64,000 nt of DNA from Chaenocephalus aceratus. Taxonomy: Eukaryota; Chordata; Actinopteri; Perciformes; Channichthyidae. A program made the position numbers and the translations under genes. The DNA lies in contig CM043801.1 in assembly GCA_023974075.1 (NCBI GenBank), positions 34,337,759 through 34,401,758 of the forward strand, written 5' to 3'. How positions within the stretch are numbered: the stretch's first letter is position 1; every line of letters begins with the position of its first letter. Shown piece by piece: positions 33,016-44,748 of the stretch. Under the pieces are notes generated by a model that worked only from the letters and a program-made list of their open reading frames with translations, made no database searches and had not been told where the DNA came from.

Positions 33016-33669
33016 ATACCTACAAATTGTGCAAGAGAACGGTTGTAAGAGACAGAATGATAATATATAGGCCTACTGGTAAAATATAGTAAGATAACAC
33101 AATATCAGAGTATAAGATGAAATACAGTGCTTATTCAATAATGTATATGTTATTTCTTTAGCATAGTCGTGTACTTATCTGATTTATAAACGTGTGCTTG
33201 CCTCTTCATTCTATATGTTAGTCTACTGACTTTATTTTTGGCTTGTTGTATTGCACCACATGTTTTCCATCACTCATGTTGTCACCTCGAGTCAGACGAC
33301 TGGAAACAATGAAGCCCTTTTGAACTAAATGCTTTAAATCTCAAGCTTTCTGTTAGATTTCGTCCCGTGTTCCTCCTCACAGTGTCGGGGTATGAGAGGA
33401 GTGCAGTTGGCTTTGAGACGCTGCAGCAGCACCTGGTGTGTCTGAACTGGAAACCTGATCACCAGCAGGTACAAGAATAGCTCGACGGGACCGTTAAAGG
33501 CCACTCCCTGACCTGCGGTGAACTGTCATTGAACTTCTGTCCCTGCTGAGGACCAACTGCTGCTCAGTGTGGGCGACGTCTGTGTACACTTGTTGGACTT
33601 TCTGCTTAAATCGTCTTTTGACATTTTGATAACAGATAGATTTGATGTAACATGTTGCATTTAACCGTG
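33016..33669. other. Intergenic stretch, nothing recognised
   Basis: No feature seen. Confidence 0.4.
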
Positions 33670-33672
33670 TTA

Positions 33673-33999
33673 CGCAGCGTCCACACGGCAGTGTGCGTTA
33701 AAGCTTGCCGGTGGGCGTGTCTGAAGCTTGACCAACAACCAATCACATGAATCTCCCGCCCCGGACACACAAGCACACGGTTTGATTGGCTAGAGCTTGT
33801 ACTGGCATATGATTTGATTGGCTGACGCTTCCGTTGAAGCTTGAAAAGTTAAACTTTTCTCTACCTTTGAAGCGAGCACCGGAGGCAAAGCGAAGCGACG
33901 GAACCACAATGCAGTTTGGCAAAGCGTGACGTCACCCCATTCAAAGTGAATGGGAAGCAGCGTTGAAGCTTCACCGCACGCCGCCGTGTGGACGGGCCG
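33673..33999. mobile_element. PIF/Harbinger-type MITE with TTA duplications
   Basis: Ends CGCAGCGTCCACACGGCAG and, in reverse, CGGCCCGTCCACACGGCGG, flanked by TTA on each side (33,670-33,672; 34,000-34,002). A 3-bp TTA duplication with CG-rich ends fits Harbinger MITEs. The 327-bp interior is non-coding with several AAGCTT motifs. Confidence 0.7.
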
Positions 34000-34186
34000 T
34001 TAGGCAACAAGACACTGGAGTTGTTACAGAAACTGGGTTTTGAACTACCCAAAAAACATTATAAACAGCAAGATTAATAACTAGGCCTATAAAAAGGTCA
34101 ACCGAAAATACCTCTAATAAATAGCACAGCAACTTAACAGGTGTTAACTCAACCCACCGACCTGCCACAGTTACAAAACAAGGAAC

Positions 34187-34852
34187 ATAGAGAACTGCAG
34201 TGACGTGTCCGAAAACCCAGAAGTAAGTTAGCATTTTTACCACTTCCGGTTCCTTTGACAAAAAGCAATGGGATTTCTCCAGAGGGTTTTGGAAAATATC
34301 TGGAAATAAGGTCTGTGTTTGACACAAAGTGAAGAGACGGATCACGTTTGGTTCTACGACATTAAATACCTCAGCAGTGACCCCGCTGGTGATTTTTGAA
34401 GAGTTTACGTGTCTGAAAAACGATGGTTGTTAACATGTGGCTGAATAGGACTACAGAAGTTGTCGAGGCCGTTGTACGTACTGTACGTTACCTGCCTCCT
34501 GCAAACTGTTCAAACAAACGCTTCAACTTGTACAATTTTGAATCTGTATGTTTGAATATGGATCTTAAGTTGGCGTGACGTTGAAGCAGCGACCCTGCTG
34601 TAGTTCCTTTATAGCATAAAGTTAGCATTTTGCTTCTGGCGACTAGATTTATGATTAGAAAATTATAAAAGTAGGGTAGACATGTGGAGATTATCCGGCT
34701 GAACAAAACGTGATCCGTCTCTTAAATGTGTCTCAACCACAGACCTTATTTCCAGCTATTTTCCGAAATCCTATGGAGAAATTGCATTGCTTTATGACGA
34801 AGGAACCGGAAGGAGTTTACTGTAGGTCACTGCGGTCACTGCGGTTCTCTAT
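34187..34852. mobile_element. DNA element with ~165-bp terminal inverted repeats (family B, complete copy)
   Basis: The left arm starts ATAGAGAACTGCAGTGAC and continues through ACTTCCGGTTCC, GGAAATAAGGTCTGTG and GAGACGGATCACGTTTGGTT. The reverse of the right end reads ATAGAGAACCGCAGTGAC, CCTTCCGGTTCC, GGAAATAAGGTCTGTG and GAGACGGATCACGTTTTGTT. Copies lacking one arm lie at 8.06 and 56.95 kb. No transposase and no clear target duplication. Confidence 0.72.
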
Positions 34853-35330
34853 ATAGAGGCTTGGTCAAACCAAAAAGAAAACAAGGGGTAATCAAGACTA
34901 TCAGAACAAACCCAAATCCCCCCTTTGACATGGAAGCATGTGTTTTGTCCCAATTTGGCCCAATTGGCTGCTTGCAGTTTTTAACAGTCCTCTGCCCTCA
35001 GCCACGCCCCTTTACTGAACCAGGAAGTAACCTCCCCCAGCGACCACGGTAACTCAAAGACAAAGAAAGTCATTAATACAAACAAACACTTGAGTTAGCT
35101 GTGCTAGAATGTGTGAAAATATATTTATGATAATATATATCTACTATAATATATAATTGTACTGCGACTGAAATTAAGAAAGAACTACTGGAGGTGAAGT
35201 GCAGTTTAATTGTTTTACCAGGCGTGGCTGTGGCCGTCTCAAACAGACATCAAATGCAACCTGCATCTAAATAATGGTGATAATCCAAAAAACAGAGTAA
35301 CACCCCTGCTGCATAATGACACATTGTATT
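34853..35330. other. Intergenic stretch, nothing recognised
   Basis: No feature seen. Confidence 0.4.
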
Positions 35331-35479
35331 TATATGTATTTTCTACTACTATACTATACTTCACTATACTGCACTATACTATACTTTATTGTAATATACT
35401 ATGCTATACTATACACTATACTGTAATTTACTTTATGTTACTATACTACACTATAGTGTACTATACTATATTTCTGTAT
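35331..35479. repeat. Degenerate (CTATA)n-type tract
   Basis: CTATACTATACT-like repeats with TTCACTATACTGC and TATGCTATACTATAC variants abut the truncated LINE. Confidence 0.7.
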
Positions 35480-35957
35480 TTCAAAATACTGCTGCTGGTT
35501 TATAAAGCACTGAATGGTTTAGGCCCAAAATACATTTCTGACCTCCTGCTAAATGATGAACCATCCAGATCTCTCAGGTCTTCAGGGACTGGTCAGCTTT
35601 CTGTCCCCAGAGTCAGAACTAAACATGGAGAAGCAGCGTTCAGTTATTATGCTCCAAACATCTGGAACAAACTCCCAGAAACCTGCAGGTCCGCTGCAAC
35701 TCTGACTACTTTTAAATCCAGGCTGAAGACTTTTCTTTTTGCCGCTGCTTTTAATTCAACTATTCACATCTTAAACTGCACTGTAACTTTTATCCATGTA
35801 TTTTTTCTTTTAATGTTTATTTTATTAGCTTTTCTTTTTAATGACTGATTTTAAATGCCATTTTCTTAATGTCTTTCGTTTTTTGTAAAGCACTTTGAAT
35901 TGCCTTGTGTTGAAAGGTGCTATATAAATAAACGTGCCTTGCCTTGCCTTACTGTAT
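35480..35957 (+). mobile_element. L2-type LINE 3' end
   Basis: An open frame gives FKILLLVYKALNGLGPKYIS, SLRSSGTGQLSVPRVRT, AFSYYAPNIWNKLPE and FKSRLKTFLFAAAF, the C-terminus of an L2-clade reverse transcriptase. The 3' UTR reads AAGCACTTTGAATTGCC and CTATATAAATAAACGTGCC, with a short CTTGC tandem tail. It is a different subfamily from the 18-kb element, which ends in TTGA repeats. Strongly 5'-truncated and not functional. Confidence 0.85.
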
Positions 35958-36693
35958 TTCCGTATGCTGTAGCTTCTATGCTATACTACTAATGCAAAGC
36001 CTATATTTCCTCCGATGCAGATTCCTTTGCTTTCACGTTAAAACATATATCTTCATACACACACATATAAATATATATCTTTGTTAATACATATATGAAT
36101 ATATTTCTTCATTCATATGTGTATCTATGAATAGGAGGTGCATTTTGTTTAATGACTAATTTCACTTTTAATACTTTTTATGTATGTTTCTATTAATCCT
36201 TCTGGACACATAAACGCAACATTAGTACTGCTATTAATTAATCATTGAATAAGTTCATGAATAGAAAACATCTACCTCTAATGGAATACTTGTACATTTC
36301 ATTTTCATTTAATACAATTTGGTATTTGTTACGTTGTATAATAGCTGCTTTAAAGAAAGCCTCCTCAATGAGATTATGTCACATTGACATTTAAATATCC
36401 CTTCAGCTCTACTCTCTATACTAATCTCTACATTTCGCCCTGTGGAGAGAAACCTCTCTGTAATATTTTCCATTTCTGCAGATGTCATGAGGAGCAGAGT
36501 CAATAACACTACATTATTAGAGTAATCTATGAAATAAGTCATTCTGCATGATGTGTTTACTTTTGGTACTTAGGAAGTTAGGAGGAGTTTTACTTATAAA
36601 AGGTATTTCACCTGTAGAAGTTGCTGGATTGATTGCTTCTTCAATACTGCTAGATGCTCATTTACTTTCTTTATAATGCTTCTACTTATTTAC
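35958..36693. other. Intergenic stretch, nothing recognised
   Basis: AT-rich. A (TATA)-rich patch near 36,065-36,110. No feature seen. Confidence 0.4.
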
Positions 36694-37234
36694 CAAAGAT
36701 GTAAACGTATCTAAAATTAAACAATGATGTGAAGTTTACTCAAGTACTGTACTTTAGTACACTTTTGAGATACTAGTAGTTTTGTATTTAATTGTGTTGC
36801 TACTTCGTACCTCTACTCAATTACAATTCAGAGGTAAATCGTATACTTTTACTCCACCACATTTATTTAATACCTTTAGTTACTTTGCAAATGTGGATTA
36901 ATGATATGAAATGTAATCAACACTTAAATCAGACATTAGTTAACTTACACCTGGAGTAAATCCACAAGCTACCCTGCAGTGTACAAAGTCATTAAAACTA
37001 GCTGCAGCTTTGATAACACTTTATTGATCAATAATTACAAATAAAACATATTTAATATAATATTTACAAAGTGCCCATTCTGCACAATGAGTACTTTCAC
37101 TTAAGTATATTTTGGTGCTAAAACTTGTGTACTTTTACTTGAGTAACATTTGCAATGCAGCACTTTTAATTGTTACAAAGTATTCCTACACTCTTTTACT
37201 CAAGTATAAGCTATAAGTACTTCTTCCACCTCTG
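36694..37234. mobile_element. hAT relic (ACTCAAGTA-type) next to the zeb1 promoter
   Basis: The right end CTTCTTCCACCTCTG (reverse CAGAGGTGGAAGAAG) and internal TTTACTCAAGTACTGTACTT, TTACTTGAGTAACATTTGC and CTCAAGTATAAG identify a dispersed hAT family of fish. The left end CAAAGATGTAAACG is a plausible mate. The flanks TTATTTAC and TATTTAAT do not match exactly, so the left boundary is less sure. Another copy lies at 58.6-59.3 kb. The right end lies 311 bp before the zeb1 ATG. Confidence 0.7.
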
Positions 37235-37545
37235 TATTTAATGTATTCGTGTGAGCTTGTGTCCCGGGACGTCCCTGACAGGGCGGGAGGACCACAGTTT
37301 GGAAACAACACACACCCATGTGCGGCCAGTAGGAGGGGCCACGTGTTGAGGTGTTTGCAGAAGGTGATGCCGTAAAGGCGGAAGAGTGTGTCGCAAACCA
37401 GGTGTTTTTGCGGGGAGAAGGTGATGTCGTAAAGCGGACAGAGGAAGGGAGGGGTGAGGAACGGTGAGGAAGAGGAGGGGGAGACAGCAGGAGGAGGGAG
37501 GAGGTGACTAGCGAGCGGCTGCGCTTCAGACTCAGCGAGAGGATC
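37235..37545 (+). promoter_or_regulatory. zeb1: Inferred zeb1 promoter / 5' UTR, CpG- and GA-rich
   Basis: CpG frequency rises sharply compared with the upstream DNA, and CpGs continue to about 38,060. A GA-rich segment (37,440-37,505) precedes the start codon. A motif of the form AGGTGTTT, then AGAAGGTGATG(C/T)CGTAAA(G)GCGGA, occurs twice (37,349-37,382 and 37,400-37,438). The second copy contains the ZEB-type E2-box CAGGTG at 37,399-37,404. No TATA box is apparent. The transcription start is not visible, and this region is assigned by position and composition only. Confidence 0.5.
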
Positions 37546-37604
37546 ATGGCGGATGGCCCCAGGTGTAAGCGCAGAAAAACAGGCTAACCCGAAGAGGAGC
37601 AGCG
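37546..37604 (+). CDS. zeb1: zeb1 first coding exon (partial gene; one-base A insertion in this sequence)
   Basis: ZEB1 is a nuclear zinc-finger/homeodomain repressor that binds E2-boxes (CAGGTG/CACCTG), recruits CtBP and drives epithelial-mesenchymal transition. The exon starts ATGGCGGATGGCCCCAGG and encodes MADGPRCKRRK, the invariant start of ZEB1. In the next frame it continues QANPKRSS, matching the family's QANPRRNN, and ends after one base of the next codon at a strong donor (GCG then GTAAGT). The exon would be 19 codons plus one base, the known ZEB1 exon-1 layout. As given, the A-run at 37,575-37,579 has five A where four keep the frame, so a stop (TAA) appears at 37,585. A single-base homopolymer error is the simplest explanation, but a real frameshift cannot be excluded. 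ZEB2 is disfavoured because its extra MKQPI start is absent upstream. No other exon is visible in the window. Confidence 0.88.
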
Positions 37605-37610
37605 GTAAGT
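37605..37610 (+). other. zeb1: Splice donor of zeb1 intron 1
   Basis: GTAAGT directly follows the conserved coding exon and gives a phase-1 junction, as in other ZEB1 genes. Confidence 0.85.
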
Positions 37611-40600
37611 AAAAAAACTCCTGCCTAATCTTTGCTGGGTGATCCATGCGGGCGAATGGAGAGCTTTTCACTCGGTTAACTACTTCTGGTGACTTTTGGG
37701 GAGTGAGTTGGACCACGTTTCGAGGAGTTTTGTGCAGTATTATATCCCAGGGTGGTGGTGTACCGTTATACCTGGCTGCTGGCTGCTCTCTCCGCCTAGC
37801 GGTGCATGCATGGCTGACAAGAGTGAACCGTTATCTGGCACTTATAATAACCCCGAGGAGCGCTTGGTACTTGTATTATTCGTTTACTTCACTTTTCCTA
37901 TCTTTGTTTCTCTACTTTTCGGCCACTTTTGCAGCACTTGGCGGCAGGTTGCGGGGCTTTACGCATAACAACGTGGCCCGTTAGAGTGCAGTTTGTACTT
38001 TAGTGCGTTTTTTTTTAGGGCGAGGTTGTTGCTGCTCGCTCGGCCCCGGACGGTGCAGTTTGTCCCCCCTGGTCAGTATAGTTCACTTTTTCTGTTTGTT
38101 TTGATGGCCGGATGGTGGATGCATTGAATTCTTTGCATGGGGTTTGGTTCTCTGCTGCTGCTGATGGCAAAGAGATGGGATGTTTATGTTATCTGCACTT
38201 CACCCCTCCCTGCCACAACTGCAGCACCACATGTTCCCTTAGTTAAGGTAAGAGTACAACATCATATTATTAACCTTGCTCAAGTAGTTTTGTTGGTCAA
38301 ATATATCTTTATGCATGCATTTCCTCATTGCCTGCACCAGTTTAGCTTTAATAATTACATTTTGTTGTTGTTGTTTAGCGTGAGTTTTCTTTGATTGTCT
38401 TGCAAATCGCTCCTATTGCACATGTGCTGCTGTTTCTTTTTGCACCTGTTAATTCGGGATATCAATGCTGAAGATTAATGTTGTTTGCTGCATTTTGGTC
38501 ATTATAAGCAATGCTTTTGGTTTTGTTTATCAGCATAGGTTTCGATTGTGCCTTATACAACTATGGACTTTTAGTATATATTTGTCTGTCAGTGTTGGCA
38601 TGATCGGATCCTATTTTGTTGTATTTGTATCTGCTGTAATATAGTTGTAATAACATCACCTACAGGGAGTAGTTATTATAAGAATGATTTCAGAATAGGT
38701 GTTGCGGGGTCTGAACATCTTTTCACACCATAAACTATTTTTGAATCCACCTGTGATGAAGTAAAGATATAAAAATATAATCTAGGCGTGGTTTTTGTAC
38801 ATTTACACAACCCTTTTTAACAAGAGACCCTCATTGGTCGGTTCCTTACCTGTGCTCCCCCCTCCGTCATCGTATGAGCCAATAAAAAAAGTAAAGGGAT
38901 ATATTTATATATTTTTACACACCGTTATGAGGCATAATGTGTGAGAGCCGAGGGGCTGGAAAGCACCTTTTTTTTCTCCTTCTGACGACACGACGGTGAC
39001 TCTGTGCGTCCGTACATGAGCCATCATCATCATCATCCTCATCATCATCATGTTTACCTGAACGCGGATAACGGGGCTGACAAACGGCCTAGAATTAAAC
39101 AGAAATAACACCTGCGGCTCTCGATCGTTACCGGAAGAGGATTTGCTCGCCGTTCCCTAAAGCCTCTGTCTCGGTAGGAGCCAGGAAAACCGCTCCAAAT
39201 GTCAACTTGTGCAGGTAGAGATGATTTTTGTGTAGTTTTTCTCCGTGTGTGCCATGCCAGCTTTGGATGGATGCTCGCCTGGTTTTATTCTCGCGGGATT
39301 TATCTCCTCGACACACATTTCTGACCCACTTGTGCACGTTTTATCTCCGCTTTTATGCTTTTTTTCTTATTGTGTATGGATTGGTTGTATGGTTCCTGCA
39401 GCTCGTGTGAGTCTGCACGAGCAATGCTTGGTGCACACGGTGGTTATTCCTGTCCTATTCCTCCACAATAACAGTGCTTAAAGGGCTCACCGTCAAACCT
39501 CTCGTTTCCATCTATTGTGTTGCGGTAATTCGTTATACAATTTCCTGAGCGGTGTGCGGAAGGGAATGGCGGTCAGTACCATTACTGCAGTGAAGGCGGG
39601 GTTGCTGTTTTTTTTTTTTCCTGGACCGGAGACAGCCAGGTACGCAAGGTGATGCAACACCTATAAAGGTGTATTAAAACCGAATTCTCCGTGATATCCT
39701 TGCAAGTATACGCCTCACATGCTCGATAGAAATATTCCTGAGCGTGACGGTTTGTTAATTTCCCCCCAAAATACCATGATGTTGTGAAAGGAGCGTGTCC
39801 GTGTAACGGGGCACAATCAAGATGGCAAAAGGTGCTGTGATTCAGTGCGCACCGCTTTCATCTTCTGCAAGTGAAAACTCCCTTCTGTTCGTTTCCTTCT
39901 ACACCTGCCTCAATTCAATCATGTTTTTTATTTACTTATTATTTTCCATCCACATGACACAGACTCCTCGCTCACAGCCTATCCTGTAATTTTCAAAAGA
40001 GCTCATGTGCCCAACATTAGCCTGGCTGTGCTAAGGTACCATGACCTCCAGTCTGTCATCACCATTATGTGGCAAACAGCTGCTATTATAATCTACTCTA
40101 CTGTCCCAGAAGCTGCTGGAGATCCTACACACTTTCTATTCTATTACCAATAACACGTTTTCACTTTGTGCAATGTTTGGAAAGTGAGAAAACATACTGT
40201 AGACCTTTTGTGAGAATAATACATTTTACTTGACATATTTTATTGCTTCTAGTCACCATGCAGCCAAATCTCCTAATTAATATCTTATGTACCAATTACT
40301 GTCATCTTCTCTTAATTAAATATATATAAATAATATATAAATAAATATCAGATGATGGGGAAAAATGCCTAATATTTATATATTACAAAGAAAAGCAACC
40401 TATCCTATATTTATTTTCAAAGAAAGCTAATTATCTTCCTACATTTATTTCTTCCTACTTACATATCTGGGGCCCATCCCCTTTCCACATTTACATTGTT
40501 TGCTGAAACGTGTTTTAACATAATGGCTAAATGTGTACAGACATAAGGCATTACAAATATTACACATACTTGTAAAGCTTTCCCCAAATTACAGCACATT

Positions 40601-41417
40601 AGCCACATTAATTCATTAAATAAGAAAGACAGGCAGCTGGAGAATACAAGGTTAAGCATTTGTGTTTTATCTTGAACGCTGTGTGTGAAGGGCACTGACT
40701 GACATACCTCTACCTTTTGGGTCCAAACCACAGTGTCAACGTTTTACATGTATTTTATTTTCTAGTTTAGTTTCACTTTGCACAATTATGTTTTAGTAAA
40801 CCAGCCCGGTTAACACATCATCAGGTATTGTTTTCAGACAGATTACAACATCTTCTAGTTAGAGGCTAAAAAACACTCTAGATTAAACATTATTCATTCT
40901 TTCTGCTGAATATTTGTATCATGCATGCACAGTGCCAATCAGGTGTTGACACCAATCTCCTAACACCTATAATACCTTTTGTTCTGGACTCCGATACTAT
41001 ATAATCTCATATTGAGCCACACTGCAGTGTAATTAAGAGGTGACTGAGACACATATTCAGGTGTCTCGTGTTGTTTTTGTGCACCACCAAAGTCTAAATG
41101 GCAGTGTCCTCCCATATCCAAACACCTTCCCTCACCTGTCTGCATGTTATTGATGCAGTCAGTTAGTTTTACTCCACCTCTTTACAGAGATGATTTCCCT
41201 CCAGGCAGACACTGTAAACATGCTGCTATGAAAGCCCAGTAAAGGATGAGTGTCATGGAGCTCTAAGTCTGCAGAGACCCTCAGCAACCTTCACTTTTCT
41301 CTTACACTACTTGTTTATGCCCAGACTAAACCCTTTCCACACATCATGCATTAGAGTGAGTGGTAGCAGGATGCGCAGTACTTATACAACTGTTATTCCT
41401 TTGTGATTCAAGTAATG
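37611..41417 (+). other. zeb1 intron 1, proximal part
   Basis: No exon recognised. CpG-rich sequence continues to about 38,060, and a second CpG-richer stretch lies at 38,940-39,220, with a short CAT/ATC run at 39,023-39,051. A T-run lies at 39,608. The remainder is AT-rich without identified repeats. Open frames here have no known domain. Confidence 0.5.
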
Positions 41418-41425
41418 CTTGTATG

Positions 41426-42872
41426 TAGGGATGTCCCGATCACCTTTTTTTGCTCCCGATCCGATTCCGATCATTTGATTTTGACAAACTGCCGATACCG
41501 ATTTTTCCCGATCCGATCTTTATGCAATGCATTAAGAGAAAATAAAGCATTCAAGTTGTCCCTTAAGGTTATTTTTTTATTGAAATGACAGTACCCAACT
41601 ATCCATTCTATCCAACATGGATAGCTTCTTTTTTCACAGCAGCATTGGATCAGTTCAGTTGTGCAGCATTGGATCGAAACAAAATAAAGCGTATCAGTGG
41701 TCCACCACAAAATAACCATGTAAACAAATTGAGTGCAGATAGTGCAGTAACAAAACAAAAATAACTCTACTGGAAAGAGGTAGCGTCACAAGTTCACATT
41801 CAGTCACAAATAATAAAGTAAAAATGTGGCTTAGTGCAGAATTCTAGCCTTAAGACTAACTAGTCTAGTATTAATGCAATGCACAACAGCAGCTTAACAT
41901 AACATGAATAAACAAAGTATTATATTTCCATCTTACTGGAGTAACACAATTCAATAGTAATCAGCAGCGAACCGCTTCAACACGTGTTTTTCGGTGTATT
42001 CACGGCATTCATTTTGTTATTCTACAGTATTGTTGTTTTATAGTTATTTGTTAATGTAACCCAATTTGTGTTCTTTGAAATTGAAAAGGATATCGCATTG
42101 TGTTTGTTACTTTCGTTGAGGTTGGATATGTCTTAAGTGTAATTTGGCTTGGCTTCCTATTTGTGGACATGCTTTTATTTTGAAGGAGAGGTAGCGCTGT
42201 TGACAGGAAGTTGTTGTTGCTATGGAAACAACGTGACAGAGATTAACGGAGAAAAGTAATATCTACATATAAAGACGGAGAAAGTAAACGATACCGTTTA
42301 TGGTTAAGTGTTAGCACCCCCCGAGGCACAAGCTCTTACGTTGATATTGGAGATTTCAATTCATTCAGTTTGAAAAAAAAACGGGGAAAAAAATGAAAAA
42401 ACAAACAATCGTATTAGATTGGTCGTGTTGAACGTAGCTCTGTTCTTTCCACCACGCGGAACCTCTGCCTTGCAAACATTGCATCTGGCTGTTACACTGC
42501 CTTCGCTTTCAATTTTATAATACTTCCAAACTCCTGACATTTTCTCTGTCCCGACTCCCGAGTCACCAGCTGAACGTAGCCTCTCGTTAGCTTACTGCTA
42601 CTATTAGACATTGCACCCACGAAATAAGCAACCAGGTCTATGAAAAGCCCAAAAGCAGCAACACATACATGATGTTGTGTAATTTTAAACCAAAACTAAG
42701 CCCTCAGGATGACTTTAAGACGTGAACATGGTCATTTTTGTTTTGTAACATTAAATAAAATAATTTTTTTAAGGATCCCCGATCCCCGATCTTTTTCTTC
42801 CGATTCCGATCTTTTAAAAATCACGTGATCGGCTCCGATCCCCGATCACGTGATCGAATCGGGACATCTCTA
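41426..42872 (-). mobile_element. hAT transposon in zeb1 intron 1, perfect 8-bp TSD
   Basis: Ends TAGGGATGTCCCGATCACC and, in reverse, TAGAGATGTCCCGATTCG, both leading into repeated CCGATCCGAT-type sequence. Exact target duplication CTTGTATG at 41,418-41,425 and 42,873-42,880. Length 1,447 bp. A transposase start remains on the minus strand and the core is gone. Confidence 0.93.
42361..42540 (-). pseudogene. hAT transposase N-terminus with BED finger, truncated
   Basis: From the ATG at 42,540 the frame reads MSGVWKYYKIESEGSVTARC, then NVCKAEVPRGGKNRATFN and TTNLIR. This is a BED-type zinc finger with its two cysteines (RCNVCK). After NLIR the expected histidine pair is replaced by phenylalanine-rich sequence from A/T runs, then a stop, so the finger is cut off before the zinc-binding histidines. 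The DNA-binding domain is incomplete and no catalytic domain is present. Confidence 0.8.
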
Positions 42873-42880
42873 CTTGTATG

Positions 42881-44714
42881 GAAATCATTGCAGGGGGGAA
42901 GTCATGGATCTGTTTTTATTCTCAGTGCTTGATGAACTTGTTTTTAGCTCCACCTCATGTTGGTCGTCCGCAGTAAATGGCAGGTGTCGGCCCTCCATGC
43001 GCCGCCTGTTGCTGCTGCCACTTTGGTCACCGCTTCGTCATCCAACGCCTTTCCTCTTGCTTTAAAGTTCCCCATGTTTGTGTATGTGTGTGTATGAGTG
43101 CGCACTCAGCTGGGCTGTAATCTTACACTGCAATTTAGGGACTACAGGAATGCAGCCTGGTGTTAACATACCTTGACAGGATAAACACAGTGGCTTACAG
43201 CCTGCCAGGCCTTCAGCAGTGCCTGTCCCCCGACCTAATATGGTTTTGGTAAAACATCTGATTCAGATTACTTTAATGTCCGTTAATTAACATAACATGG
43301 ACATTTGTGTTAGGACTGTAGAGTTGTCATAAGTCAGGACATTAATTGGTGTTTAAAAGTCCCATGTGGAGTTAGTTATTCATGTGGAGTTATCTTTAGT
43401 TATTCAGAGTCACTAAAAGTTGCCTTGTTTGTAATCTTGAGGTCTAAAAAACATGTTGAATGCATTTCCTTCGACATGCAAAGATTAGTTTTCTAAATAT
43501 TGCATTGTTTAGATTTAATGTACACTATAAGTGTTCTTCTTCTCTGCCTTTGCCGTCCCTTTCCTGCAGATCTTGGCATCTTACAGCCACTTCTAGATCA
43601 GTTGAATAGTGTGAAACCCCGGGCAAGGATGTATCTTGCCTGTGTACAATTACAAAACAGGGATCTGCTCATGTAGCTCCATAGCCTTACAGAAGGGCAA
43701 CACATCCACAGGAAACCTTCAAGCTTCCCTGTTATGGTACCAATTACCGTTCTGGAGCTAATGCTGTGCTAAAAATAATTTGCATAACAATGCTCAAGCC
43801 GAGCAAATTGCAGATTTACATTTGGTTACATTATATGGAGCATTCTCACTGGTCGGGGCATCAACAGACAAGTGAAGTGTTTACCAAGGACTCTGTTCAC
43901 TCATTGCTGTTTTATATAACTGTCATCAAGTCAGGGAAATTGATATGAAAGTGCTTTGAATGACAGTTTTAAAGGAACGCTCTCTTCTCTTTGGTGATAG
44001 TCTCTTTGATCAGCTTGCTGTTGTTTGATGCAACAAGACGAGTAGCATGTCCTCTGTGTGCCGGGTTTTACTCAGCTCCCCTCTGTAGATGCTGTAATGC
44101 TCTATTATTGCTCTGCATGTTGTACAAGCAAGCTTTGCATCATCTTATAAGGACCGAGCGTACCGCTTCATATCAAGACATAATGTGGGCGTCTTGAAGG
44201 GTAAAATATGTCTTGTTTGTTTGATCTCTGTCTGGATGAACCATTTTCGTAGGGTCACCCTCAGGTGCTCTATTTGCAGCTGTTGTGCCGCAGAGGAGTC
44301 GTGTGAGCGTCCTGCCTCTGAGGTATTATTCAGCATTTCTGTGAAGCCAACAGGTTTCGCCATCGGCTGGGTTCACTCCGGTACACTCATGATTATTCTG
44401 ATAACAAAGAATAGATGCTAGTCATCATATTTAGTAAATGCTAGGAAGCAGAATCTAACACAGGGTTATGCTTATTAATAGCCAAATGTATTTTATACAC
44501 GACTGCTCATTCTTGAATTAGGTGTTTTGTTTTAATGTAATGTGAATATATGTATGCACAAGTATGCGTTGTTGTGTATTCGTGAGATGGCCGAGGGAAA
44601 TGGTCCTGAGTGCTGTTAGTGGTGGTGGTCAACAGTAGCTGTTAATTGATCCATGACCAGTGGTCATTCATGTTACTTTCTCCTTGTGCTAAAGAGCCTG
44701 GGGCTGCGTGTGTG

Positions 44715-44748
<34 letters not shown>

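Noticed and set aside
37546..37604. Calling the exon zeb2 instead of zeb1
   Set aside because: ZEB2 starts with an extra MKQPI before MADGP. The five codons upstream here encode LSERI instead. ZEB1 fits better, although the a/b teleost paralogue cannot be decided.
37186..37984. Longer open frames on both strands around zeb1 exon 1 (for example minus 37,716-37,186)
   Set aside because: Shadow frames in GC-rich promoter sequence. They cross the conserved exon on the wrong strand or frame and match no protein I know.
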